Positions 8,507-17,837 of a stretch of DNA of 64,000 nt are shown here, piece by piece (positions within the stretch are counted from its first letter, which is position 1; each line of letters begins with the position of its first letter). Position numbers and translations under genes: made by a program. The stretch is from Pyxidicoccus sp. MSG2 (GTDB taxonomy: Bacteria; Myxococcota; Myxococcia; Myxococcales; Myxococcaceae): the NCBI RefSeq assembly GCF_026626705.1, contig NZ_JAPNKC010000001.1, forward strand, positions 4,960,001 through 5,024,000, read 5' to 3'. The notes beneath the pieces were generated by a model, which did no database searches, was not told the DNA's origin, and saw only the letters and a list, made by a program, of their open reading frames with translations.

Positions 8507-9544
8507 TCACGGCACCAACACCAGCTTGCCCACCGTGGTGCCCGACTCCAGCGCCTTGTGGGCCTCCGCCACCGCGTCCAGCGGGAAGGGCGTCACGCGC
8601 GGTGACACCAGCTTCCCCTCCTCCACCCAGCCCAGCAGCCGCGCCATGGACTCCGCCAGGACGTCGCGCTGCTCGAACAGATAGGACAGGTTGAACGCGA
8701 GCACGCTGGTGTTGTCGTTCGTCAGCGTGAGCGGGTCGAAGCGCGGCGTCCGCAGCCAGTCCCACGCCAGCTTCGCGTAGTTCGGCTTCCCACCCGTGCG
8801 CGGCAACATGGAGTGGAAGCCGTAGATGACCAGCTTCCCCGGCGACGACAGGTGCTTGTAGCTGTCGCGCAGCGTGGACGGCCCGTTCGCATCCAGCACC
8901 ACGTCATACCCCTTGGGCGACGCGCGCTCCGCCGCCGCCCACAGGTCCTCGCGACTCTTGTCGATGACCACGTCCGCCCCCAGCTCGCGCGCCGCCTCCA
9001 CCTTGTGCGTCCCGCCCACCACGCCCACCATCCGGCACCCGGCGATGCGCCCCAACTGCAACAGCGCGCTCCCCACCCCACCCGCCGCCGAGTGCACCAA
9101 CACATTCGCCCCGGGCCTCGGGCGCGCCAGTTCGAGCAGCGCGTAGTACGCCGTGAGGAACACCGCGGGGAACCCCGCCGCCTGCTCCATCGTCAGCCGC
9201 GACGGCAGCGCGAACACCTGGTGCCGGGGCACGGCAACGTGCGTCGAATACCCACCGAAACGTGTGACACCGAAAACCCGAGCCCCCACCGCCAGGTCGG
9301 TGACGCCTGGGTCCACGGAAACCACCGTTCCTGAGAATTCGAAACCCGGGGTGATGGGCCACCCGACGTACTCCTTCGCCGAGGCGTACAGCCCCATGCG
9401 AATGACGCAGTCCGCATAGTTCACTCCGATGGCTTCCGTGGCGACCACCACCTCGCCCGGCCCAGGTGAAACCTGATTCAGGTTTTCAACATGGAGCCGT
9501 TCGTACCCACCCGCTTTTGAAATCACGACCTTGCGTGCGCGCAT
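8507..9544 (-). CDS. Zinc-independent medium-chain quinone oxidoreductase (VAT-1-like)
   Basis: A 345-residue NAD(P)H-dependent medium-chain reductase/dehydrogenase. A GroES-like half (VVVATEAIGVNYADCVIRMGLY, PGFEFSGTVVSVDPGV) is followed by a Rossmann half with the motif AAGGVGSALLQLGR. It lacks the structural-zinc cysteine cluster, placing it with quinone oxidoreductases and VAT-1 homologues; CoA-bound or quinone substrates are possible. The start at 9544 (MRARKVVISKAGGYERLHVE) matches the family; the longer open frame upstream is rich in His/Arg and has no family similarity. The divergent gene upstream is a secreted lipase. Confidence 0.9.
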   Translation of the reverse strand: MRARKVVISKAGGYERLHVENLNQVSPGPGEVVVATEAIGVNYADCVIRMGLYASAKEYVGWPITPGFEFSGTVVSVDPGVTDLAVGARVFGVTRFGGYSTHVAVPRHQVFALPSRLTMEQAAGFPAVFLTAYYALLELARPRPGANVLVHSAAGGVGSALLQLGRIAGCRMVGVVGGTHKVEAARELGADVVIDKSREDLWAAAERASPKGYDVVLDANGPSTLRDSYKHLSSPGKLVIYGFHSMLPRTGGKPNYAKLAWDWLRTPRFDPLTLTNDNTSVLAFNLSYLFEQRDVLAESMARLLGWVEEGKLVSPRVTPFPLDAVAEAHKALESGTTVGKLVLVP

Positions 9545-9693
9545 GCACACGTGAGTATCACGCAACGCAGCGCGACAACGTGCGTGCACGTCCACTCGAC
9601 TGACGACGCGCGCATGAACTGTCATTACACTGTGTATCGCGCTCGAGGACTCTTCCGTTCCGCGCGCACCCCCCAACAATCGAAGGAGAAGTC

Positions 9694-10731
9694 ATGCGAC
9701 TGCGGCATTCGCTCTACCTCGCGGGCACGCTGCTTTTCGGTGTCACCACTGGCTGCGGTGAGGGCCTCGAGCCGGACTCCACCCTCCCGGAGACGCCCGC
9801 CGTCGAAGCGCCCGCGGGCGAGCAGCTGGGCACCGCGGAGTCCGCCGCGGTCACCACCGGTGTCACCACGCACTTCAGTCAGTGGCTCGGCGCCAACGGC
9901 TACAGCAGCTATGACTTCGTGCGCGCGGACCTGTCCGGCGGCAGCTACGGCGGCAAGGCCAGCGGCACGGACACTGTGGTGAACCAGCCCGTCATCTTCA
10001 TCCACGGCAACTCGGACAAGGCCATTGGCACGGGCACCGTCGGCCAGACGGGCTGGTCCGCCTCCGTCGATTACTTCCTGGCCAATGGCTACAAGACGAG
10101 CGAGCTGTACGCCACGACGTGGGGCCCGGCCAGCGCGGCGATGTCCGCGTACCAGTACCACTCGAAGGCGAACGTGATGAAGGTGCGCAAGTTCATCGAG
10201 GCGGTGAAGGCGTACACCGGCGCCTCCAAGGTGGACATCGTCACGCACTCCATGGGCGTCACGCTCGCGCGCAAGGCCATCCTGGGTGGCTGGGCGAACG
10301 ACCTGGCCGACGGCGGCGACTACTACGTGGGCGCGCCGCTCACCGGCTCGGTGGACACCTTCGTCGGCATTGCCGGCGCCAACCTCGGCCTCACGTCCTG
10401 CTACCAGACGGGCCCCGGCACGCCCACGTGCGGCTCCACCAACGGCCTGTACCCGGGCTACCTCTACTTCGGCTTCGTGACGGGCCGCTCGACGTACCTC
10501 AATGATTTGCTCGCCTCGAGCGGCTACGAGGGCGCGTACCGCTACAGCATCTACTCCACCGCGGATGAGGTCATCGGCTACAGCGGCATCGTCTACGGCA
10601 GCTACACCTCCCGCATCCCCGGCCAGACGGGCGAGAAGGTGTACTCGGCGTACCCGTACGGGCACTTCAACTCGAAGGACCTGACGGCGGCCGTGCAGTA
10701 CAGCATGGTGCGCAACCACAGCATCCCGTAG
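9694..10731 (+). CDS. Secreted/lipoprotein triacylglycerol lipase-type alpha/beta hydrolase
   Basis: A 345-residue exported hydrolase. The N-terminus has a signal sequence with a possible lipobox (FGVTTGC). The core starts at about residue 90 with NQPVIFIHGNSDKAIG (oxyanion-hole HG). The nucleophile elbow is DIVTHSMGVTLARK, with Thr where the first Gly of GxSxG would be, as in several lipases. The catalytic His is probably in YPYGHFNSKDL near the C-terminus. The fold and organisation resemble class 2 lipases. It probably attacks extracellular lipids during predation (inference). GAAGGAG upstream of the ATG at 9694 is a good RBS. Confidence 0.85.
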   Translation: MRLRHSLYLAGTLLFGVTTGCGEGLEPDSTLPETPAVEAPAGEQLGTAESAAVTTGVTTHFSQWLGANGYSSYDFVRADLSGGSYGGKASGTDTVVNQPVIFIHGNSDKAIGTGTVGQTGWSASVDYFLANGYKTSELYATTWGPASAAMSAYQYHSKANVMKVRKFIEAVKAYTGASKVDIVTHSMGVTLARKAILGGWANDLADGGDYYVGAPLTGSVDTFVGIAGANLGLTSCYQTGPGTPTCGSTNGLYPGYLYFGFVTGRSTYLNDLLASSGYEGAYRYSIYSTADEVIGYSGIVYGSYTSRIPGQTGEKVYSAYPYGHFNSKDLTAAVQYSMVRNHSIP

Positions 10732-10752
10732 CCCGGCACGGGCCGCGCCGCG

Positions 10753-10798
10753 CCGACATGTCGGAACCCGACACGACCTGGGGTGCCCGACACGTCGG
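10753..10798. repeat. Two near-identical 12-nt palindromes downstream of the lipase gene
   Basis: CCGACATGTCGG (10753-10764) and CCGACACGTCGG (10787-10798) lie 34 bp apart, and a third CCGACAC half occurs between them. They sit 20 bp after the lipase stop and about 200 bp before the next gene. They could be part of a terminator or an operator pair; no T-tract follows. Confidence 0.4.
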
Positions 10799-11001
10799 CC
10801 GGCGGCGCGCGAAGCCCGAAGCGACACAGCCGACGCGCAACCTCGCGGAACGAGGCCGGACGACCCGCGCACGCGCGCTGGCACCCGCCTTGCTCAACCC
10901 CGCTGCGACCCTGACAGCACGGTCGCCCGCTTCCGATTCACGGCGGCGGGCACGTCCAACGCGCACGGCGCTTCGCCGTGCGCGTGTCCGCGAGGTTTGC
11001 C

Positions 11002-11385
11002 ATGTCCACCAACCCGAAGAAGATGACCCCCGCCCAGGCCGCCCAGATTCTGCGCAACCACCCCATTGAAGCGAAGGGCTCAGTGCGCGCGGCGGACGCC
11101 AGCTACAACGTCTGCCTGGGCTATGAGGACGGCGAGTTCACCCTGTCCTGGTCCGCGACGTCCGTGGGCAAGTGGGACTGGGTGGGGCTCTACACGGACT
11201 CCTCGCAGCCCAACGACGACAAGGTCGCCTGGCAGTGGGCGAGCGACGGCAACTCCTACGGCACCGGCGAGAAGGTGCAGCCCGGCTTCCAGGCCCGCTA
11301 CCTCAGCTGGGACACCACCAGCGGCCAGTACGTCGTCGTGGCGCAGACGGCGGGCTTCCCCAACACCACGGTGTGCTCGTCCTGA
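11002..11385 (+). CDS. Small hypothetical protein with SKICH-like WDWVGLY motif
   Basis: A 127-residue protein without signal peptide. The region NVCLGYEDGEFTLSWSATSVG then KWDWVGLYTDSSQPNDDKVAWQWAS looks like a small beta-sandwich; WVGLY is reminiscent of SKICH-type domains, but this is motif-level only. The start at 11002 has GAGG six bases upstream; an earlier frame opening at 10978 lacks one. It stands alone between the lipase and a convergent hydrolase gene. Function unknown. Confidence 0.65.
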   Translation: MSTNPKKMTPAQAAQILRNHPIEAKGSVRAADASYNVCLGYEDGEFTLSWSATSVGKWDWVGLYTDSSQPNDDKVAWQWASDGNSYGTGEKVQPGFQARYLSWDTTSGQYVVVAQTAGFPNTTVCSS

Positions 11386-11391
11386 CGACGA

Positions 11392-11427
11392 AGGCCCCCA
11401 CCCTCGCGCAGGCGAAGGCAGGGGCCT
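11392..11427. terminator. Hairpin between convergent genes
   Basis: AGGCCCC (11392-11398) pairs with GGGGCCT (11421-11427) across a 22-nt loop, between the stops of two convergent genes (11385 and 11452). There is no T-run, so it is a candidate bidirectional terminator only. Confidence 0.35.
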
Positions 11428-11451
11428 CGGGAACTTCATGGCCTCACGGCC

Positions 11452-12636
11452 TCACGGGTGCGGAGCGTTGGCCGGCGCTGGAGTGCCCTCCTGGCTCGGC
11501 GTGGGTGGAGGCAGGCTCTCCGGCGCCGGCGTTCCGGACGGGGGAGCTTGCGGCTTCGGAGCCTCGGGCTTCGGCTCCGTGCCCTCGGGCACCGCGATGC
11601 GCCCCTGGGCCGCGTCGCGGAGGAAGGGCAGCACCACCTCGTTGAAGCGCGCGGGGCAGTCGAGCTGCACGGTGTGGCCGCAGCCCTTCAGCGGCACCAG
11701 CTTCGCGCCCGGAATGCGCGACGCGCCGTACTCCATGATGTCGCGCGTCTCGCCGCCGTGGAGGAACGGGTTGGGGATGAGCCGGTCATCCGTGCCGTAG
11801 ACGATGAGCGTGGGCACGGTGATGTGGTGGAGGCTGTCGCGCACGAAGTCGTTGTGCGCCAGGCCCTTCACCGTGCGCACGTTGGCGTAGGCGTACGCGT
11901 CGAACTCGGGCGACTTCGCCACCCGGACGCGCTCCTCGACCAGCCACTCCAGCTCCGGCCGCCAGTTCATGAAGTTGCCCTGGCGCACGCTGCCCCAGAT
12001 GGCGGACTCCGGCGCGCCCTTGATGAACTCCGTGCTCATCACCCGCTCGAACCAGGCCTTCTCCTTCCAGGAGAACTTCTCGAAGCCCGCGGGCGACACC
12101 AGCACCAGCGCGCTCAGGCGCTCCGGGTAGCGGATGGCGTAGGAGAGCGACGTCTGCCCGCCCATGGAGTGCCCGGCCAGAATCGGCTTCTCCACGCGCA
12201 GCGCGTCCGCCACCTCGAGCACCACGTCGGCCATGGCCTCCATGGTGTACGGGAAGGTGCCCGGCTTGTCGGACTTGCCGAAGCCCGGCAGGTCCACCGC
12301 GACGACGTGGTAGCCCTGCTGGTGGAAGGCGTCGAGCTGCGAGCGCCAGAACTTCAGGTACGAGCCCAGGCCGTGGACGAAGATGACCGTCTTCGCGTCC
12401 GGCGAAGCGCCGGGCATGTCCACGTAGGCCACTTCGGGCACGGTGGGCATGCCGTACTGCGCGGCGGTGCGCGGCAGCGGCATCCGCTGCACGGGCCAGG
12501 GCTGCTTCGTGCCCTCGGCGGTGTAGTCCAGGTCCTGGAAGGAGATGGCGGACTGGCCGGCGAACGAGCGCACGCAGCCAGCGGAGGACAACCCCGCCGC
12601 GAGGAGCAGGGCGGTGAAGGCGCGGGAGGTGCTCAT
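11452..12636 (-). CDS. Alpha/beta hydrolase lipoprotein with Pro-rich tail
   Basis: A 394-residue lipoprotein with lipobox SSAGC (Cys near 21). An alpha/beta hydrolase core runs from about residue 80 to 330: oxyanion HGLGSYLKFW, nucleophile elbow LAGHSMGGQTSL, acid YGTDDRLIPNP and catalytic His in CGHTVQLDCP. The last 45 residues are Pro/Ala/Glu-rich and probably disordered. It starts 2 bp after the stop of the upstream barrel gene, so the two are almost certainly co-transcribed and may act together at the outer membrane on a lipid or ester substrate (inference). Confidence 0.88.
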   Translation of the reverse strand: MSTSRAFTALLLAAGLSSAGCVRSFAGQSAISFQDLDYTAEGTKQPWPVQRMPLPRTAAQYGMPTVPEVAYVDMPGASPDAKTVIFVHGLGSYLKFWRSQLDAFHQQGYHVVAVDLPGFGKSDKPGTFPYTMEAMADVVLEVADALRVEKPILAGHSMGGQTSLSYAIRYPERLSALVLVSPAGFEKFSWKEKAWFERVMSTEFIKGAPESAIWGSVRQGNFMNWRPELEWLVEERVRVAKSPEFDAYAYANVRTVKGLAHNDFVRDSLHHITVPTLIVYGTDDRLIPNPFLHGGETRDIMEYGASRIPGAKLVPLKGCGHTVQLDCPARFNEVVLPFLRDAAQGRIAVPEGTEPKPEAPKPQAPPSGTPAPESLPPPTPSQEGTPAPANAPHP

Positions 12637-12638
12637 GG

Positions 12639-14294
12639 TCAGAACGCGTACCAGGTGAAGGTGGTGAAGGCCGCCCACGGGTTGCTCCGCACGGTGGGAG
12701 CACCGTCGTAGAAGCTGCCGCGGATGAGGTAGCCGGCGTGCAGGCCGGCCGTCATGAGATAGCGGATGTGGTAGCGCAGCTCCGCGTTCACCTCGGTGCC
12801 GATGAAGCGCCCGCGCCGCACCTCCGGGTTCCACCGCGTGGGCGTGGCGCCCGTGTTGGCGATGCCCGTGCCCACCTTGAGGTTGAGCTTGTTGGGGACG
12901 ATGTCCCACGCCGCCGTGGCCATGCCGGCGCGCAGGCCGTAGCCCTGGTTGGAGATGTCCGACACCGCGCCCGTGTAGTTGTTCACGGTGCTGGTGAAGG
13001 GGAACAGGATGAGCATCTTGTGGTTGAACCACACCGCGCCGGGGATGCCGTACTGGTTGAGGGTGAAGGCGCCGGTGTAGCGCTCGTCCTGCGTGTTGCT
13101 GTCGCCGGTGGTGAACATGCCCTCCAGCGTGAGCAGGTCCGCGGGCCCGCGGCCCCACTGGTACATCAGCTCCAGGTTGGCGGAGAGGCCGGAGATGCTG
13201 AGCGAGTCCAGCACCGACGTCTCCGGGTCGTCGCTGGTGTACTTGCCGCCGTTGTACATGACGAAGCCGGACGCGCCGAGCCGGCCGTTGCGCAAGTCGA
13301 TGTTGTGGTTGAAGTGCGCGCCCACCCAGACCACGTCGCCGGTGGGGCGCTCAATCGGAAAGCGCGCCGTGCCCACGAAGCCGGGGAGGCCGGTGGAGGA
13401 CGGGCCGCTCTTCACCAGGCCCTCGAACGCATACGCGTCGCCCTTGGTGTTGTCGTTGAGGTACCAGAACGACAGACCCACGTTGGTGTTGGGCCGGACC
13501 GGGTAGACGTAGTCCGCCATGGCCAGCCAGATGTACTTCAGCCGGGGGTCGTTCTGCTCCGCGCGGTCCGACTGCGCGCTGCCCAGCGGCAGCAGCGTCA
13601 GGCGCGCCTGGCCCTTGTAGCTGCTGAAGAGGGACAGGCCGGTGGCGTCGCTGCCGAGGAAGGCCAGCTTGTAGCCGGTGCGGACGATGTCCGACAGCGG
13701 CGTGCGCGTCGGGTCGAACGGGGTGTCGTAGACGGGCTGCGTGCCGATGAGCAGCGTGAGCTGTGCGGGGATGCGCGTCGGGTAGATGGCGACGTTGACG
13801 TTCTTCGTCTGGATGTTGACCTGGTCGGCATTGAAGCCGCCGCCCTCGTTCTGGCCAATGGTGTTGGCCGAGCGGCCCCAGAGGAAGTCCACCTCGAACT
13901 GCGCGCGGAACGAGGCCAGCCCGTCGACGAAGTAGGGGCTGTACTCGATGACGGGAATCCAGCGCTGCTCGACGAAGTACGCCGAGCGCCCGGGCTCCAC
14001 GCCCACCACGCTGCCGACGGGTGAGCCGATGGGGCCCAGCGCCACGCCGCGGAGGCCGGCCGGGTCACCCACCTGGTTCGTCAGCGACAGGCGCGTGAAG
14101 AAGTAGTTGATGAGGATGAACTCGCGAGGCTTCGCGTCCTCGTCGCGGTCCTTCTCCTCCAGCCAGTCGCCGTAATAGAGGCCGGGGACCGGCGTGCTCT
14201 GCGCGGCCGCTGGCAGTGCCAGTCCCGCGAGCCCCAGCGCGAGCGCCACCGCGCCGCGCCGCAGGGCGCGTGCTTCAAGCCACCTACCCGTCAT
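12639..14294 (-). CDS. Outer-membrane beta-barrel protein
   Basis: A 551-residue exported protein: signal peptide ending LALPAAAQS, then many amphipathic strands rich in Tyr, Gly and Asn (for example TNVGLSFWYLNDN, GRLGASGFVMYNGGKY) and a C-terminal strand ending TFTWYAF, with the terminal Phe typical of Bam-inserted barrels. I read it as a 14-18-strand porin-like protein of unknown specificity. The ATG at 14294 has GAGGTGG immediately upstream; a longer open frame to 14333 is not needed. It forms an operon with the hydrolase lipoprotein downstream. Confidence 0.8.
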   Translation of the reverse strand: MTGRWLEARALRRGAVALALGLAGLALPAAAQSTPVPGLYYGDWLEEKDRDEDAKPREFILINYFFTRLSLTNQVGDPAGLRGVALGPIGSPVGSVVGVEPGRSAYFVEQRWIPVIEYSPYFVDGLASFRAQFEVDFLWGRSANTIGQNEGGGFNADQVNIQTKNVNVAIYPTRIPAQLTLLIGTQPVYDTPFDPTRTPLSDIVRTGYKLAFLGSDATGLSLFSSYKGQARLTLLPLGSAQSDRAEQNDPRLKYIWLAMADYVYPVRPNTNVGLSFWYLNDNTKGDAYAFEGLVKSGPSSTGLPGFVGTARFPIERPTGDVVWVGAHFNHNIDLRNGRLGASGFVMYNGGKYTSDDPETSVLDSLSISGLSANLELMYQWGRGPADLLTLEGMFTTGDSNTQDERYTGAFTLNQYGIPGAVWFNHKMLILFPFTSTVNNYTGAVSDISNQGYGLRAGMATAAWDIVPNKLNLKVGTGIANTGATPTRWNPEVRRGRFIGTEVNAELRYHIRYLMTAGLHAGYLIRGSFYDGAPTVRSNPWAAFTTFTWYAF

Positions 14295-14529
14295 ATCCAC
14301 CTCGGCCCCGAGCAGGGGGCGCCCCGGGCTCACCGGGCTCAGATGTCATCGTGCGTGCTGCGGATGCGTGCGCCGGGGCCCTTCATACCTCGCCAGGAGG
14401 AGGGGACGGGCGGTGCGGCGGTACTCCAGACCACCACCACCGGGATGACCCCCATGCAGGGCGCCCACCCGGCCCGTCACCGGAAGGAGAGAGGAGCACG
14501 CCCTCCTGCCGGGACGGAGGGAGTACGAC

Positions 14530-15156
14530 CTACGGGAGGACGTAGGTCTGCACCGCGTTGCCGGAGAACGGCGCCTTGTTCAGCGTCACCGTGCCGTCGG
14601 CGCCCACCGCGCCGTTGGCGCACTTGCTGCCCGTGGCCTGGCCCTTGAAGAAGAGCTCCAGCTTCAGCTGCTTGCGGTCCGCGGAGAAGCCACCACGGCC
14701 CTCCTGCACGAGGCCGCCCGGGAAGTTGAACGTCACGTCGAAGCAGCTGCCGTCCGCCGCCACGTTCTCCATGACGAGCGTGGTGGAGGTGAAGGACAGC
14801 GGGTTCTTCGCCAGGTCATGGTTGCAGGTGCCGCCCGGCTGACCGACGCCCGGCGAGCCCTCGATGGTGCCGGGGATGCTGTCGACCTTGAAGTTGCCAC
14901 CGGCCACGCTCATGGTGACGCTCTTGTAGCACTGGGTGGCGGCGCCGTAGTCGATGTCCTCGTTGTAGCCATTCGGGTGGCTGGGGATGTTGGCCCCGGT
15001 CATCTGCAGCGACTTGCCGTCGAGGAACGCGAGGATGTTGGCCTGGCTGTCCAGCTTGGGCGTGTTGTCCGGCGGGTCGACGACGGGGTCGTCCTCACCG
15101 CAGCCAGCGAAGCCCAGCGCGCACAGCACCACCGCCGACAGAATCTGCTTCTTCAT
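14530..15156 (-). CDS. Hypothetical lipoprotein (208 aa)
   Basis: A lipoprotein with a clear N-terminus (MKKQILSAVVLCALGFAGCG, lipobox FAGC). The mature part starts with an Asp/Pro-rich linker and then a probable beta-sandwich with three or four Cys that could form disulfides (ATQCYK, GGTCNHD, GSCFDV, GSKCANG). No family recognised. AGGAG precedes the ATG at 15156. It lies 93 bp downstream of the acyl-CoA ligase on the same strand, so it may belong to that transcription unit or have its own promoter. Confidence 0.75.
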   Translation of the reverse strand: MKKQILSAVVLCALGFAGCGEDDPVVDPPDNTPKLDSQANILAFLDGKSLQMTGANIPSHPNGYNEDIDYGAATQCYKSVTMSVAGGNFKVDSIPGTIEGSPGVGQPGGTCNHDLAKNPLSFTSTTLVMENVAADGSCFDVTFNFPGGLVQEGRGGFSADRKQLKLELFFKGQATGSKCANGAVGADGTVTLNKAPFSGNAVQTYVLP

Positions 15157-15249
15157 GGGGTTGCTCCTCTTCCTCCGGCGGCACCGCCGGGATGACGTGA
15201 CAGTCGATAGGAGAGGGCCGCCAGCGTGGGGCCCTCCCGACACCTGCAT

Positions 15250-16803
15250 TCAGCGGGCTTCGCCGTCGGCGGCGATGGCCGCCTCGCGCAGCTCGCGCTT
15301 GAGAATCTTCCCCGCCGCGGAAATCGGCAGGCGCTCCACCACGTCCACCCGCTTGGGCACCTTGAAACGCGCCACCCGGCCGCGCAGGTGCTCCAGCAGC
15401 GCGTCGGAGGAGGCCTGCTCCCCCGGCTTCAGCACCACGAAGGCCCGGCCAACCTCGCCCCACTTCGCATCGGGCACGCCCACCACCGCGCACTGGCCCA
15501 CGGCGGGGTGCTCGTAGAGCGCGGACTCCAGCTCCAGCGGGTACACGTTCTCCCCACCGGAGATGAACATGTCCTTCTTGCGGCCCGCGATGAAGAAGAA
15601 GCCGTCCGAGTCGCGGCGCGCCAGGTCGCCGGTGTGGAGCCAGCCGTCCGCGTCGATGGCCTCGCGCGTGGCGGCCTCGTCCTCGAAGTAGCCCGAGCAC
15701 ATGGACGGGCCCTTGAGCACCAGCTCGCCCACCTCGCCCACGGGCACCTCGCGGCCGTCATCGTCCACCAGCTTCGCGGCGATGAAGTAGTTGGGCCGGC
15801 CGATGGAGCCCGCCTTGGACACGGCGAACTCGGGGCCCATGCTGAACAGGCCGGGGCCGAACTCCGTCATGCCGAAGCCCTGCTTGAAGGGCACCGGGTG
15901 CACCGCCTGCCACGCCTGGATGAGGGGCACCGGCAGGGCCGCGCCGCCGCTGGTCATGAAGCGCACGGTGGAGAAGCTGGTGGACTTGAAGCGCGGCGAC
16001 TCCTGGAGCTGCTGGTACTGCGTGGGCACCGCGAAGAAGAGCGTCACCTTCTCGCGGGGGATGAGGTCCAGCAGCGCCTCCGGGTCCCACCGGCGCATGA
16101 TGACGACGGTGCCACCCACGGTCAGCAGCGGCACCGTGTACACGAGCAGCCCGCCCGTGTGGAACATGGGCGTGTGCGTCACCGTGACGTCGCCGGGGAG
16201 CACCTCGTGCACCAGCGTGTTGAGCGTGTTCCACGCCACCATGCGGTAGCTGACGCGCGCACCCTTGGAGCGGCCGGTGGTGCCACCGGTGAAGAGCAGG
16301 CAGAGGATGTCCTCCTCCGCGACATTGTCGTTCGTCACCGGCGAGGCGGGCACGTGCGCCAGCGCCGTCGCGTACGCGTCCGCCCCGGGCAGCCCATGCG
16401 ACTCCAGGGACACGAGGCGCACGGAGTCGCCGATGCGCTCGCGCACCTGGGCGACGCCGTCGCGGAAGTCGTCACCGAAGAGGAGCACGCGCGGGCGGAT
16501 GGAGCGGACCAGGTCGGTCAGCTCGGCGGCGTGCAGGCGCCAGTTGTAGGGGACGAAGATGGCGCCAATCTTCCCGCAGGCGAAGAGCGCGTCCAGGTAC
16601 TCCACGCCGTTGTGGGCCACGAGCCCCACGCGGTCGCCGCGCTTCACCCCGGCCACGTCGCGCAGCCAGGCGCCCAGGGCCTCGGCGCGGGCGTTGAGGG
16701 CGCGGTAGGTGAAGCGGCCGGCCTCACCCTTCGCGGTGTCCACCACCGCCACGTTGTCGGGCCAGTACAGGGCGCCCCGGCCCATCCAGTCTCCGATGAA
16801 CAT
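15250..16803 (-). CDS. AMP-forming acyl-CoA ligase
   Basis: A 517-residue ANL enzyme: P-loop LLFTGGTTGRSKGARVSY, GFGMTEFGPG, WLHTGDLARRDSDGFFFIAGR, SGGENVYPLELE and catalytic Lys region SAAGKILKRELRE. The chosen start at 16803 follows a strong GGGGAGGGGA; a second ATG at 16824 is less likely. It is the third gene of an operon TetR - KAS III-like - ligase, with 26 bp between it and the KAS gene. The ligase may supply the acyl thioester handled by the KAS-like protein (inference). It is a different subfamily from the ligase at 3393. Confidence 0.92.
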   Translation of the reverse strand: MFIGDWMGRGALYWPDNVAVVDTAKGEAGRFTYRALNARAEALGAWLRDVAGVKRGDRVGLVAHNGVEYLDALFACGKIGAIFVPYNWRLHAAELTDLVRSIRPRVLLFGDDFRDGVAQVRERIGDSVRLVSLESHGLPGADAYATALAHVPASPVTNDNVAEEDILCLLFTGGTTGRSKGARVSYRMVAWNTLNTLVHEVLPGDVTVTHTPMFHTGGLLVYTVPLLTVGGTVVIMRRWDPEALLDLIPREKVTLFFAVPTQYQQLQESPRFKSTSFSTVRFMTSGGAALPVPLIQAWQAVHPVPFKQGFGMTEFGPGLFSMGPEFAVSKAGSIGRPNYFIAAKLVDDDGREVPVGEVGELVLKGPSMCSGYFEDEAATREAIDADGWLHTGDLARRDSDGFFFIAGRKKDMFISGGENVYPLELESALYEHPAVGQCAVVGVPDAKWGEVGRAFVVLKPGEQASSDALLEHLRGRVARFKVPKRVDVVERLPISAAGKILKRELREAAIAADGEAR

Positions 16804-16829
16804 GCGCGTCCCCTCCCCAGACATCCGGC

Positions 16830-17825
16830 TCAGGCCGTCCAACGATAGAGGGCGGAGGCCATGGCGAGGCCGCCGCCGCTGGCACAGAAGGCCACCAGGT
16901 CCCCACGCCGCACCTTGCCCTGCACCACCGCGTCGTCGAGCGTCATGGGGATGCAGGCCGAGCCCGTGTAGCCCCACTTGTCCATGGTGTAGTGGGCCTT
17001 CTCCATGGGCTGGTCGAGCGCCTTCATGGTGGCCTCAATCGTGCGCAGGTTGAGCTGGGTGAAGACGAAGAGCTTCACGTCGTCCAGCGTCTGGTTCTGC
17101 CGCTTGAGGAGCTGGTCCAGCAGCATGGGCCAGCGCTCGGTGTTGAACGTCGCCGGGAACTTGCGGACGAACTGCACCGAGGGCTTGCCGTTGGTGAGCA
17201 GCAGCGTCTCGGGGGTGGCCGGGCGGTGGGTGCCGCCGGTGTAGATGCCGAGCGCGTCGTGGTACTCGCCGTTGGCCAGGAGCTTCGCGCCCATGAAGCC
17301 GGGCTTCTCGCCCGCGCCCAGCACCACCGCGCCCGCACCGTCCGCGAACAGGGTGCAGGTCTTCTTGTCCTTCCAATTCACATAGCGCGTCATGCCGTAC
17401 GCGCCGACGACGAGGATGCGGCGGTAGCTGTCATCCGCGGCAATCGTCTTCGAAGCCACGTCCAGCGCCGTCACCCAGCCCGCGCAGGCGCAGTTGAGGT
17501 CATACGTGCCGGCATTGGGAGCACCCAGCTTGGCCTGCACCACGGAGGCGGTGGCGGGGCTGAGGTAGTCCGGCGTGTCGGTGGCGATGACGATGAGGTC
17601 CAGCTCCTCCGGCTTCGTGCCGGAGCGCTCCAGCGCCTGGCGGGCGGCGGCGACGCAGAGGTCACTGGTGGCCTGGTCGTCCGCCATGACGTGGCGCTGC
17701 TTGATACCCACGTTCTGCTGGAGCCACTCGTCCACCTTCTCGCCGAGGATGTTCTCGATGTCGGCGTTGGTGAGGACCTTCTCGGGGACGTAGCGGCCGG
17801 TGGCCAGAATCTGGGCGTATCGCAT
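16830..17825 (-). CDS. KAS III (FabH)-like thiolase-fold protein with altered catalytic triad
   Basis: A 331-residue 3-oxoacyl-ACP synthase III-type protein aligning end to end with FabH. The acyl-accepting Cys is at the canonical position 112 (YDLNCACAGW). The other two triad residues are gone: the HQAN motif reads TQLN (Thr256 for His) and the GNTSA motif reads GYTGSA (Tyr286 for Asn). Decarboxylative condensation needs His and Asn, so the protein more likely transfers an acyl group, condenses by another route or has a carrier role. It starts 12 bp after the TetR gene ends and precedes the ligase, forming an acyl-metabolism operon. Confidence 0.88.
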   Translation of the reverse strand: MRYAQILATGRYVPEKVLTNADIENILGEKVDEWLQQNVGIKQRHVMADDQATSDLCVAAARQALERSGTKPEELDLIVIATDTPDYLSPATASVVQAKLGAPNAGTYDLNCACAGWVTALDVASKTIAADDSYRRILVVGAYGMTRYVNWKDKKTCTLFADGAGAVVLGAGEKPGFMGAKLLANGEYHDALGIYTGGTHRPATPETLLLTNGKPSVQFVRKFPATFNTERWPMLLDQLLKRQNQTLDDVKLFVFTQLNLRTIEATMKALDQPMEKAHYTMDKWGYTGSACIPMTLDDAVVQGKVRRGDLVAFCASGGGLAMASALYRWTA

Positions 17826-17837
17826 GGCGGGTGTTCT

